Below, piece by piece: positions 34,529-42,528 of a stretch of 47,500 bases of DNA. Location: the NCBI GenBank assembly GCA_014728045.1, contig WJMH01000002.1:1-47500 (forward strand), given 5' to 3'. Within the stretch, counting starts at the first letter, position 1; each line of letters starts with the position of its first letter. The translations under genes and the position numbers were made by a program. The DNA comes from Candidatus Omnitrophota bacterium (lineage in GTDB: Bacteria; Omnitrophota; Gorgyraeia; Tantalellales; Tantalellaceae). The notes below the pieces were generated by a model, which saw nothing but the letters and a program-made list of their open reading frames with translations, did no database searches and was not told the DNA's origin.

Positions 34529-35755
34529 TTAGATCCCCGCCAACAATCCACGGGAATCAAGATATTCGTAGATTTCCGAGGAGACCTCTTCCTGGAGAGC
34601 CGGCTTCATATGCCCGTAATCGTAAAAACTCTCATACCCCAATGGATAGCCCTGTTGCTCCAGCTCCCCCGCAAGGTCGAGAACATACACTCCCTTTTTG
34701 CCTTCCTTCGCGAGGCGCTTCATTGCTTCGTACGCCTCGGTCCTGGTGCCAAGGTCACCGGTGAATATTTCCGAATCCCTCGCTTTCTTCAGCAAAGACA
34801 ATCTATCCTCCGGATCCCCAGAGCCCATCGCACTATCATAATAGAACTCTGTCACTGAATAGACCCCGTAAGGTTTTGCCTCAAGGTTGTCCGGGTTCAG
34901 CACCAACACGACGGGGACATCCCGGCTTGCCAGGAAGCTTACCGTTTCATCCAGATTTTTCTTATAATCAGATGTTATCATGGCATTAACCCGTTTGAAA
35001 CTTCCAGCGGGAACGCGCATTAGACCGGTAGCCTGGACAAAGTTCAAAAGAGCCGGCTGAAAATAACACCTGTTGAACCATGAAAGATATCCCGCCCAGT
35101 GGGTGAGGGTCCTGTTCTTATCCAGGCCCGATGCCTTCAACAGGCCTTTCACTGAAATGATCTTCAGAGGGTAGAAAAATTCCTTTATTCCGGCCGCGTG
35201 ATAAGCGGCCTCATAATCCATCCCTCCTTCGTAGAAATATACCGCCAGGTCTGGTTTTTTAACAGCTACAGTGGCACGGATAATTTCATGGATGGCTTCC
35301 GAATCGGCGGATGTCATGGCCATGTTGTAGACCTTGAATTCCGGCTCTTGCGGAACTGAATTCAACTTCCTCTCCAGGATAACCGGGAAGGCGCTGGACC
35401 GTCCGCCTATAACCGGCAGTCTGGACACGGCGGGGGAGCTGCCGTATATGTAAATAGTCTTGTCTTCGGAAGAAGGCGCGAACTCTATTGTCTTTTCGAA
35501 ATAATCGTACTGGCTCCTTGGATAAAGATACTCATATCTAATGGTCAACTCCCCGTCCTGTACCCTGGCGGAAGCCTCTCTTCTTTCAGATCTGAGGTAA
35601 GAGCTTACTCTTTCCCTGAAAATATCAAGGTCAAGCTCCGTGTTCACTCTGTTCACGTTAAGCCAGATGTTCAGCAAGACCGCCAGAGTCAGCAAAGCGG
35701 GCATAGATACGATGGTAGACGCTGTAAAATGCTTTATAAGAATACGAATATTCAT
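34529..35755 (-). CDS. Membrane-anchored SGNH-hydrolase-like protein (AlgJ/DltD-like partner of MBOAT)
   Basis: The 408-residue protein has one N-terminal membrane helix (about 14-34) and a large outer domain. SGNH elements are visible: a serine in YIYGSSPAV (S106/S107), N144 in NMAMTSADS and the D-x-x-H pair in FYDYGHMKP (D379 and H382). Proteins of this design (AlgJ, AlgX, DltD) transfer acyl groups from an MBOAT system to polymers in the periplasm. It directly follows the MBOAT gene and precedes the 50-residue protein, from which it is 13 bases away. I infer acyl transfer to a surface glycan; acyl group and acceptor are unknown. Confidence 0.78.
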   Translation of the reverse strand: MNIRILIKHFTASTIVSMPALLTLAVLLNIWLNVNRVNTELDLDIFRERVSSYLRSERREASARVQDGELTIRYEYLYPRSQYDYFEKTIEFAPSSEDKTIYIYGSSPAVSRLPVIGGRSSAFPVILERKLNSVPQEPEFKVYNMAMTSADSEAIHEIIRATVAVKKPDLAVYFYEGGMDYEAAYHAAGIKEFFYPLKIISVKGLLKASGLDKNRTLTHWAGYLSWFNRCYFQPALLNFVQATGLMRVPAGSFKRVNAMITSDYKKNLDETVSFLASRDVPVVLVLNPDNLEAKPYGVYSVTEFYYDSAMGSGDPEDRLSLLKKARDSEIFTGDLGTRTEAYEAMKRLAKEGKKGVYVLDLAGELEQQGYPLGYESFYDYGHMKPALQEEVSSEIYEYLDSRGLLAGI

Positions 35756-35789
35756 TTCCAGATATAAGCCGAAATTTGCTTATATTAAT

Positions 35790-35818
35790 ATTATAATTAC
35801 TATAATAATCTAACATAA
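35790..35818 (-). promoter_or_regulatory. Possible promoter for the SGNH gene
   Basis: On the minus strand a perfect TATAAT (35790-35795) is spaced 17 bases from TTATGT (35813-35818), a poor -35 match. It lies in a strongly AT-rich 104-base gap (35756-35859), 35 bases before the SGNH start. An AGACA/TGTCT inverted repeat at 35834-35847 is just upstream and could be an operator or nothing. Confidence 0.3.
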
Positions 35819-35859
35819 GATGGGATTATTGCAAGACAATACTGTCTGGGAGGGACATT

Positions 35860-37068
35860 CTAGAAGATCCCGGAGAGAAAGGAACTTGCCACACCCTTGA
35901 GGAAATCGATACCCCGCCCCCCGAAAGCTATACCAACGCCGAAACTCACGTAACTGAAAGTAATTATTGTAGATACCACCCCCATTCCCCTCAATGCACT
36001 TATCCGGGAAAGCAGACGGTTTTTGGACCTTATATCCTGGAAATACCGCCAAACGACCAGTCCGATGCCGTTATATATTCCCGCGACCAAAAAATTCACG
36101 GTCGGTGCGTGCCAGAGCATGAAAAGAAGCATGGTCAGGAATATCCCGACATACATCTTGGCCCTTGTCCCTTTGTAGGCGAAAAACGGCAGGTAAAAAT
36201 AGTCCCTGATCCAGCTGTACACCGATATATGCCAGTTCCTCCAGAAAAGTGCTATGTTGCTCTTGAAAAAGGGGTTATTGAAGTTCTCGATTATCCGGAA
36301 ACCGAAAAGCCGTGATACACCTATAGCCATGTCGCAATAACCCCCGAAATCCATGTAGAGCCATATGGCCGCGGCGTATATCGACAGAAGAACAGCCCAC
36401 CCGGAGAACGAAAGCGGGTCCTGGAGGACCGGCATGATAAATACCGCTATGGTATCGGCTATCATGAATTTTCTGATAATGCCGCGGAATATCCTCCAAA
36501 GCCCGTAATTGAAATCTCCAAGACCTATCCTCTGACCGGAGACCGCCTGGCCATGGAAAGCCGGGAACCTTTCAACGGGACCTGCAAGGAAAGTAGGAAA
36601 GAACAAAACGTAAGAGACGAAATCCGCCAGCCCGGGATCAGGCACTTTCTCCCGGTATGTTTCAACGGCATAATGAATAAGCCTGAATGTCACGAACGAA
36701 AGACCAATGGGTATTATTATATTGGAATTTTCAATCAAGGGGCCTGACCATTCAGGGAAAATATTACTGTTAAGGTACATAACCCGCGCACCAAAGATCT
36801 TGTAAAAAGAGAGGTTCGCCACCAGAAGCGCTATGACCGTTATCAGATAGGGTTTTCTGGAAGGCTCAGCCGCGGCACTCATCAGGCGACATATCCAGTA
36901 AACGAAAGCGCACATCAGAAGATAATACACTCCGAACATCGGGCCGATCGCGCATACGGCACCTAGACTGAGAAGCATGACCATCCATCTTCTTGCCCGG
37001 GCTGAAGGTATAAGCCAGTAAACGGCAAGAGAGCCCGCCAGGAAAATTAATGCATTTATCGTGGTCAT
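35860..37068 (-). CDS. MBOAT family O-acyltransferase (AlgI/DltB-like)
   Basis: The 402-residue polytopic protein has the MBOAT hallmarks: YMDFGGYCDMAIG, NFNNPFFKSN, FWRNWHISVYSWIRDYFYLP with H280, and the catalytic LLFMLWHAPTVNF with H320. Members move an acyl group across the inner membrane to an outer acceptor, as AlgI does for alginate acetylation and DltB for D-alanylation. Length agrees with DltB (about 400). The ATG overlaps the aminotransferase stop as ATGA. The SGNH protein and the 50-residue protein that follow are its likely partners. Confidence 0.94.
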   Translation of the reverse strand: MTTINALIFLAGSLAVYWLIPSARARRWMVMLLSLGAVCAIGPMFGVYYLLMCAFVYWICRLMSAAAEPSRKPYLITVIALLVANLSFYKIFGARVMYLNSNIFPEWSGPLIENSNIIIPIGLSFVTFRLIHYAVETYREKVPDPGLADFVSYVLFFPTFLAGPVERFPAFHGQAVSGQRIGLGDFNYGLWRIFRGIIRKFMIADTIAVFIMPVLQDPLSFSGWAVLLSIYAAAIWLYMDFGGYCDMAIGVSRLFGFRIIENFNNPFFKSNIALFWRNWHISVYSWIRDYFYLPFFAYKGTRAKMYVGIFLTMLLFMLWHAPTVNFLVAGIYNGIGLVVWRYFQDIRSKNRLLSRISALRGMGVVSTIITFSYVSFGVGIAFGGRGIDFLKGVASSFLSGIF

Positions 37069-38279
37069 CGGGCTTCCTCCGCGCCAAGCACCTCGCGAAG
37101 AGATCCTGTTATCTTCAAAATCTCACGGTCGGTCATTTCATCATAGATCGGTAGCTGCAGGTTGACCGAATAAAGCCGTGTGGCTGCCGGAAAATCTTCC
37201 CCTTCTGATCCAAAAAGCACCGGACAGTTATCCGTTATTTCTTCTGCGATGCCGCAATCGACGCCTCTGGACAGCATCTCAAGCTTTACCTCGTCCAGAG
37301 GTTTTTGTTCTCTGATCTTTACCACCAGAAAATAATACACCCTCTGTGAATCCCGGGGTATGCTCTGGGGGATGACCGTATCCGGCAGGGCGCTTGTTAT
37401 CCGGGCGCCTTTCTCCCGGCGAAGCGATTCTCTACCCTTCAGCCGCTCCAGCTGTCTCATGCCCAGTCTGGCCTGCAGGGAAGTAAACCTTGTGCGTTCC
37501 TGCCGCGTTCCGGCATGCGCCTTCCAGTAAAGCCTCTTAATGAGCTCCTCGTTCTTTCTGTATATCCTTATCAGTAAGGGGAATAGCGGCCCCTGCACCA
37601 TAAGGTTCTCAAAACATAAAAAGACTATCTTGTTTACGACACCCCAGTGATCAAGCGGATATTCCGAGATCTTTTCCCTTATCCCCGAAGCAAGCGTATC
37701 GTCATTACAGGTTATCATGCCCCCGCCGAAAGTATTGACCGGCTTTGTCAGTTCAAAACTAAAAAAAGAAGCGTCACCCAGAGAACCGACCTTCCTGCCC
37801 TTGTACTCGGCGCCGGCCGCATGCGCGCAGTCCTCAATGACCTTAACGCCGTGCTCGCGGGCAATGGAGAGTATCCGTTCCATGTCGCAGGGAACACCGA
37901 ATAAATGGGTTGCCATGATGGCACCGGTGCGAGGGGTTATCTTTTTACTGATAGCGTCGGGATCGATATTGAAACTATCATCTTCAACATCACAGAATAC
38001 GACCTTAAACCCCAGCTTCTTTATCAGGGGCACCAGGTCCTTGAGCGTATAGGCGGGAATGATAACCTCATCTCCCTGCTCCAGGCCGATGGATGAGAGG
38101 ATAAGCTCCATCGCATTGCGCCCCGAACAGCAGGATATAGCATTGCGGCTGTCTATAAAAGCGGCGAAACGATCTTCAAAAAGCCCGATGAGATCCTCGT
38201 TGCATTTATCATCGAACAGGCAGCCTGCGATGTCCTTCCACATGCCGCTGTAAAAACGAGGGCGGCGCCTGCGTATCAT
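37065..38279 (-). CDS. DegT/DnrJ/EryC1/StrS family aminotransferase
   Basis: The 404-residue protein has the PLP fold of sugar aminotransferases. The Schiff-base lysine is K179 in FFSFELTKPVNTFGGGM, and D150 in KVIEDCAHAAGAEYKG pairs with the PLP ring nitrogen. SGRNAMEL and ATHLFGVPCDMERI are also typical. These enzymes transfer an amino group to keto-sugars linked to nucleotides, giving amino-sugars for glycans. Both ends overlap the neighbours by ATGA (radical SAM before, MBOAT after), so it is part of a tightly coupled unit. The amino-sugar it makes could be the target for later acylation, but that is inference. Confidence 0.93.
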   Translation of the reverse strand: MIRRRRPRFYSGMWKDIAGCLFDDKCNEDLIGLFEDRFAAFIDSRNAISCCSGRNAMELILSSIGLEQGDEVIIPAYTLKDLVPLIKKLGFKVVFCDVEDDSFNIDPDAISKKITPRTGAIMATHLFGVPCDMERILSIAREHGVKVIEDCAHAAGAEYKGRKVGSLGDASFFSFELTKPVNTFGGGMITCNDDTLASGIREKISEYPLDHWGVVNKIVFLCFENLMVQGPLFPLLIRIYRKNEELIKRLYWKAHAGTRQERTRFTSLQARLGMRQLERLKGRESLRREKGARITSALPDTVIPQSIPRDSQRVYYFLVVKIREQKPLDEVKLEMLSRGVDCGIAEEITDNCPVLFGSEGEDFPAATRLYSVNLQLPIYDEMTDREILKITGSLREVLGAEEAR

Positions 38280-39370
38280 ACCCCGCCTCCGATGATCTTA
38301 AGCGCCTTCTCTACGAGAAGACCCTGCCTGAACCTGTCCCCCCAGCATCGATCACATCTTTTCTTCATGAGGAGGTTCTCCCTGAACTTGCGCATCTTAT
38401 CCCCCGTCCACGCCCCCATAAATCCGCTTTCGATCACGTTCCCCAGGACCTCACCCTGTTCGATACATGCGTATAAACCCCCTTCCGGATCAAGATCACC
38501 GAAAAAAATGCCTGCCATGCAGCGATATTCTTCCCCAGAGAGCGTTCCAGCCACGTGATCGGGTATCCGCCGGTGATACTCATTATCGAGTTCGGGATAT
38601 TTTTCCAGCAATCCTAGGAAATATTCTCTGAATTCCGGCGCCTTATTTTGATCTATTTCGAATCCGGGAGGAACCTTGTACATTCCGTCTCCGGTAGAAC
38701 TGATCACTTTGAAAATTATATCATCGCTCCTTTTCCTCCAGCTCTTTACCAGTTCGTCCGCACCGAAAGCGTTCTTCCCCGTCAATAAATGCCTGACGGA
38801 TATCCAGGGCCTTCTCTTTTTGCGCATCCTGAGAAGTTCGTGTACCCCCTCTTCTATCCGGGTATAAAGACCCGGATAGCCCCGCAAACTGTCATGCTCA
38901 CTGGCTATGTGGCTATCGACGCTTATGGTGACCATATCGACCCCGAACTCGCATAACATACCTGCCTTCTCTCTCAGCTTGGAACCGTTGGTTGAAATAT
39001 TGACGAGCATCCCCCCGCGCTTTGCCACTAAGATAAGGTCCTCCAAATCGCTCATAAGGAACGGTTCAGCCGCGCAGAAACTCAGCAACCAGACCCCAGC
39101 TTCACCCGCCTGTCTGACGATCTCAGCCCTTTCTTTTAACGTGGCTTCCTGCCGGTCGCTACTGCGGGGGCGCCGCCAGTATTCGCAGAAAGAGCATTTG
39201 GCATCACAAACGGTACTGGCGTTGAACACCAGGACCAAAGGTCCCCTTCGGGGAATGGCGTTGTGCCTGAGAACACGAGCGTTATCCAGAAAAGTCCTGA
39301 GCAACCGCACGGGATGCCTGCCGTACTTGGACCAGAGATCCGTTATGTCTTTTACTGAAAGTCCCCTCAT
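38276..39370 (-). CDS. Radical SAM/SPASM-type protein
   Basis: The protein has a radical SAM core with C-x3-C-x2-C (CDAKCSFC, C55, C59 and C62 from the chosen start), then CAAEPFLMSDLEDLI in place of the GGEP segment and STNGSKL. The C-terminal part has spaced cysteines (EEYRCMAG, YACIEQGE, KKRCDRCWGDRF) like a SPASM or twitch domain. I chose the ATG at 39370; a TTG at 39385 also opens the frame but lies within a terminator-like sequence. It precedes the DegT aminotransferase with a 4-base overlap, so it probably works on the same sugar or precursor. Substrate unknown. Confidence 0.88.
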   Translation of the reverse strand: MRGLSVKDITDLWSKYGRHPVRLLRTFLDNARVLRHNAIPRRGPLVLVFNASTVCDAKCSFCEYWRRPRSSDRQEATLKERAEIVRQAGEAGVWLLSFCAAEPFLMSDLEDLILVAKRGGMLVNISTNGSKLREKAGMLCEFGVDMVTISVDSHIASEHDSLRGYPGLYTRIEEGVHELLRMRKKRRPWISVRHLLTGKNAFGADELVKSWRKRSDDIIFKVISSTGDGMYKVPPGFEIDQNKAPEFREYFLGLLEKYPELDNEYHRRIPDHVAGTLSGEEYRCMAGIFFGDLDPEGGLYACIEQGEVLGNVIESGFMGAWTGDKMRKFRENLLMKKRCDRCWGDRFRQGLLVEKALKIIGGGV

Positions 39371-39383
39371 GCGTCTCGTCCGC

Positions 39384-39406
39384 AAAAAAGCAAAGGGCCG
39401 GACCCT
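39384..39406 (-). terminator. Possible rho-independent terminator or attenuator before the radical SAM gene
   Basis: On the minus strand AGGGT-CCG-GCCCT forms a 5-bp stem (one T-G pair, 39394-39406), followed after TTGC by six T (39384-39389). It lies 14 bases before the radical SAM start. It could end ruv transcription, or act as an attenuator if that transcript continues into the cassette. Confidence 0.35.
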
Positions 39407-39466
39407 AAACGTGCGCTAAGAACATCTTTTTCACGTTCCAGGGTGCAGCCCCTTGATCAAACACCT

Positions 39467-39483
39467 GCCGCGTCCGCCGCGGC
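39467..39483 (-). other. Perfect GC hairpin directly after ruvB
   Basis: GCCGCG and CGCGGC arms surround a 5-base loop, 8 bases beyond the ruvB stop. No T-run follows on the minus strand, so it is not a standard terminator by itself. It may pause RNA polymerase or protect the 3' end of the ruv transcript. Confidence 0.4.
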
Positions 39484-39490
39484 GAATGTA

Positions 39491-40537
39491 CTAAAATAGC
39501 TCTTTCTGCGGATCACTCCTTTTCCCCATGTACTCGTATGCTTTTTCGGTAAGTTCCCGGCCTCTGGGCGTCCTTCTAAGAAAACCTATTTTCAACAGAT
39601 ACGGTTCGACTATATCCTGAATTGTATCGGTTTCCTCATTGAGCGAAGAAGCTATGGCATCTATTCCCACGGGCCCTCCCTTGTAGGCGCCGTGTATTAT
39701 ATCCAGCAACCTGCGGTCTATCCTGTCAAGACCCGCCTCGTCGATACCGTGACTGGTCAGGGCGGATATCGTGGCCTGCTTCGTTATCCGTCCGTCGGAC
39801 TTGACCTCGACCCAGTCCCTGACCCTGCGCAGCAGCCTGTTGGCTATCCTTGGTGTTCCGCGGGAACGCCTTGCGATCTCGCCGGCCCCCTCATCGTCCA
39901 CGAATATCCCTAATAGTTCCGCCGACCTTTTTACTATCGTCTTGAGTTCCTCCGGTGAATAGAATTCAAGGTGGTAGAACATCCCGAACCTGTCCCTCAG
40001 GGGTGAGCTTAAAAGCCCCGCCCTGGTAGTGGCCCCGACCAGGGTGAACCTTTTCAGGTTGAACTTTATGGTCTTGGCGTACGGCCCCTTGTCCACGAGG
40101 AAATCTATCTGGAAATTCTCCATGGCCGGGTAGATGAATTCCTCCACCACCTTGGACAGGCGGTGTATCTCGTCTATGAAGAGCACGTCCCCCTCGGACA
40201 TGTTCGTGAGGATACCTATGAGGTCCCCGGCCCTTTCTATGGCCGGCCCGCTGGTAGCCGTTACCTTGGTCCCGACTTCGTTAGCTATGATGTACGCCAG
40301 TGAAGTCTTTCCCAGTCCCGGAGGCCCTGAAAGAAGAACATGTTCCATGGGCTCATTGCGCTTTTTCGCGGCCTGTAAGGCGATACTCAGGGAATCGGCC
40401 ACGGCGGACTGGCCGATAAAATCCTCAAGATGTTTCGGCCTCAGGCTGAGGTTCATTATAACATCGTCCTCTGTCTCCCCCTCGCGCACGATCTGTTCGC
40501 TTTTATCTATGAATTTTTCTCTTCCCGCATCAGTCAT
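39491..40537 (-). CDS. ruvB: Holliday junction branch migration ATPase RuvB
   Basis: The 348-residue protein is full-length RuvB. It has LRPKHLEDFIGQ at the start, Walker A GPPGLGKTS, Walker B LFIDEIHRL, the sensor and arginine-finger region GATTRAGLLSSPLRDRFG, and a winged-helix C-terminus (GRELTEKAYEYMG). It is the hexameric motor that moves Holliday junctions together with RuvA. It starts 15 bases after ruvA. The gene order ruvC-ruvA-ruvB is the usual operon. Confidence 0.98.
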   Translation of the reverse strand: MTDAGREKFIDKSEQIVREGETEDDVIMNLSLRPKHLEDFIGQSAVADSLSIALQAAKKRNEPMEHVLLSGPPGLGKTSLAYIIANEVGTKVTATSGPAIERAGDLIGILTNMSEGDVLFIDEIHRLSKVVEEFIYPAMENFQIDFLVDKGPYAKTIKFNLKRFTLVGATTRAGLLSSPLRDRFGMFYHLEFYSPEELKTIVKRSAELLGIFVDDEGAGEIARRSRGTPRIANRLLRRVRDWVEVKSDGRITKQATISALTSHGIDEAGLDRIDRRLLDIIHGAYKGGPVGIDAIASSLNEETDTIQDIVEPYLLKIGFLRRTPRGRELTEKAYEYMGKRSDPQKELF

Positions 40538-40552
40538 TTTATTACCTCATCG

Positions 40553-41185
40553 CTAAGCTGTATTTAGTTGTTTTCTTTCCCGGTAGACCTCGTTAAGAAG
40601 CTCCTCGCTGGTCTTCGTCGCAGGAGCCCTCTCCAGGGCCTTGCTTATCATGTTCTCCGCTTCGGTCTTCTTGTACTGTAGCTGCAGGAGGACTTCCAGC
40701 GCTTCGCTTTTTATGTCCTCGTGGCGCCTGGCGACCTTGAGCGAGGCATCCCTTATAAGACCGTATTTGCCCACTTTCCCTTTCAGTTTGGCGACTATTT
40801 CGGCGGCCTTACGCTTGCCGATGCCCGGCAGGTTCTTAAGGAACGCTTCATTGCCCGAATCTATCGCTTCGGCTATGAGTGAAAATGGTTCCGCCAGGGC
40901 CCTGCACGCGGCCTTTGGTCCTATACCGGAAACGGATATGAACTTCTCGAAGAACTCCCTTTCTACCTCGTTCTGAAACCCTATGAGAACAGGTACTCCG
41001 GAGGACTGAGAAAGCTGAAGATAGTGGTACGTAACCAGGTTGAGATCGCCCTGCAGAGAACCTGTCTCCTCAAGAGCGCTCCTTACCGCGACAGGGATAA
41101 GCACCTCATAGCACAGTCCTCCCGTCGCTATCATAAGAGCATCTTCTTTTACCTCGGTCAATTCGCCCGATATCCTGGATATCAT
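40553..41185 (-). CDS. ruvA: Holliday junction DNA-binding protein RuvA
   Basis: The 210-residue protein starts MISRISGELTEVKEDALMI, the normal RuvA N-terminal OB domain. Helix-hairpin-helix motifs follow (VSGIGPKAACRAL and LPGIGKRKAAEIVAKLKGK), and a C-terminal domain III binds RuvB. The ATG at 41185 overlaps the RuvC stop as ATGA; open codons further upstream lie inside ruvC and give no RuvA sequence. It forms the tetramer that holds the four-way junction. Confidence 0.97.
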   Translation of the reverse strand: MISRISGELTEVKEDALMIATGGLCYEVLIPVAVRSALEETGSLQGDLNLVTYHYLQLSQSSGVPVLIGFQNEVEREFFEKFISVSGIGPKAACRALAEPFSLIAEAIDSGNEAFLKNLPGIGKRKAAEIVAKLKGKVGKYGLIRDASLKVARRHEDIKSEALEVLLQLQYKKTEAENMISKALERAPATKTSEELLNEVYRERKQLNTA

Positions 41186-41706
41186 TCGGCCGCCTTTACT
41201 GTTCTGGCGCCAGGCCCCATGGGCCTTCCGCCGCATTCCATATAAATATAACAGATCGCCATCGCCAAAGCGTCACTGACATCGAACGGTCCCGGTGAAG
41301 CCTCAAGCTCCAGCATTGACCTGACCATGTCCTGGACCTGGTGCTTGCCGGCCCTGCCGTTACCGGTGACGGCTTTCTTGATCCTCGTTGAAGCATAACT
41401 TACCAGGGGGACACCTTCCACCCCGCAGGCCAGGCAGACAACACCTCTGGCATGTCCCATCAGAAGAGCGGTGGTAGGATGCTTGTAATGTGCATACAGC
41501 TTCTCGAGAACAAGGATTTCAGGTCTATGCTCACGGATAACATCCGTGACGTTACGGTATATTTCGGAAAGTCTTTGCGTTATGCCGCTATCGGCAGAGG
41601 TGCGGATCACCCCGGCTTCCACGACCTTCATACGTCCGTTACCGGTAAACTCGATAAGGCCGTAGCCGGTCCTGTTCAGTCCTGGGTCGATCCCTAATAT
41701 ACGCAT
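41182..41706 (-). CDS. ruvC: Holliday junction resolvase RuvC
   Basis: The 174-residue protein has the RuvC RNase H-like fold with the four catalytic acids in place: D7 in LGIDPGL, E68 in LVLEKLY, D142 and D145 in FDVSDALAMA. The basic loop ATGNGRAGK-like segment (VTGNGRAGKHQVQ) is also typical. It cuts four-way junctions symmetrically. It is preceded by yebC (23-base gap) and overlaps ruvA by 4 bases. Confidence 0.97.
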   Translation of the reverse strand: MRILGIDPGLNRTGYGLIEFTGNGRMKVVEAGVIRTSADSGITQRLSEIYRNVTDVIREHRPEILVLEKLYAHYKHPTTALLMGHARGVVCLACGVEGVPLVSYASTRIKKAVTGNGRAGKHQVQDMVRSMLELEASPGPFDVSDALAMAICYIYMECGGRPMGPGARTVKAAE

Positions 41707-41729
41707 AGATCCTGGAGGTTAATAGATCT

Positions 41730-42485
41730 TCATTCGTTCTCTATCTTCGCGAGCACTTGATCGGGTATGTCAAAATTGCTGTATACGTTCTGGACGTCAT
41801 CGTTATCCTCAAGGTCCTCGACCAGAGCGAGCACTTTTTTCGCTGTCTCGATGTCATCCACTTTTATGGTGTTCTTGGGAACCTGGCTGAGTTCACTGGA
41901 TTCCAGCTCGACGTTCTTTTCGACCAGACCGGTGCGTACCTTGTCAAAATCCTGCGGGGCACATACTATCTGGTAAAAGTCCTCGTCTGAAGTAAGGTCC
42001 TCTGCTCCTGCTTCCAGGGCTATATCCAGAAGTTCGTCCTCCTGGGCATCCTCACGCCTTACCATGAAAACCCCTTTGCGCTCGAACTGGAAGGAAACCG
42101 AGCCTTCCCCCGCCATATTACCGCCGCGCTTGGAAAATATACTTCTGACCTCGCTGGTTGTCCTGTTCCTGTTATCGGTAAGACCTTCGACGATAATGGC
42201 CACACCTCCCGGGGCATAACCTTCGAAGGACACGTTCTCGTAAGAAACGCCTTCAAGCTCACCGGTCCCTTTTTTTATGGCGCGGTCGATATTGTCCGCC
42301 GGCATGTTGGAATCCTTCGCCTTCTGGATGGCAAGCCTCAACCGGGGATTGGCATCAGGATCGCCTCCACCTTCTCTTGCGGAGACGGTTATCTCCCGAA
42401 TGAGTTTGGTAAAAAGCTTACCCCTTTTAGCGTCCAGAGCGCCTTTTTTATGTTTGATACTTGCCCATTTGGAATGTCCGGACAT
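41730..42485 (-). CDS. yebC: YebC/PmpR family protein (TACO1-like)
   Basis: The 251-residue protein begins MSGHSKWASIKHKKGALDAK, the invariant YebC start, and carries PADNIDRAIKKGTGE and YEGYAPGG-like (FEGYAPGGVAIIVEG) segments. Family members are described as transcription regulators and, more recently, as ribosome-associated factors that ease translation of difficult sequences. The gene lies 43 bases after the EF-G-type gene and directly before ruvC, the common arrangement. No oddities were seen. Confidence 0.96.
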   Translation of the reverse strand: MSGHSKWASIKHKKGALDAKRGKLFTKLIREITVSAREGGGDPDANPRLRLAIQKAKDSNMPADNIDRAIKKGTGELEGVSYENVSFEGYAPGGVAIIVEGLTDNRNRTTSEVRSIFSKRGGNMAGEGSVSFQFERKGVFMVRREDAQEDELLDIALEAGAEDLTSDEDFYQIVCAPQDFDKVRTGLVEKNVELESSELSQVPKNTIKVDDIETAKKVLALVEDLEDNDDVQNVYSNFDIPDQVLAKIENE

Positions 42486-42528
42486 ATTTCGCGCCTCCTG
42501 GTGCTTTTAAATAGTAAACAGATTCACT

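Noticed and set aside
39371-39490. Border of the cassette checked for an attachment site or mobile-element ends
   Set aside because: Hairpins are present, but no direct repeat, integrase or transposase gene was seen, so a mobile element is not supported.
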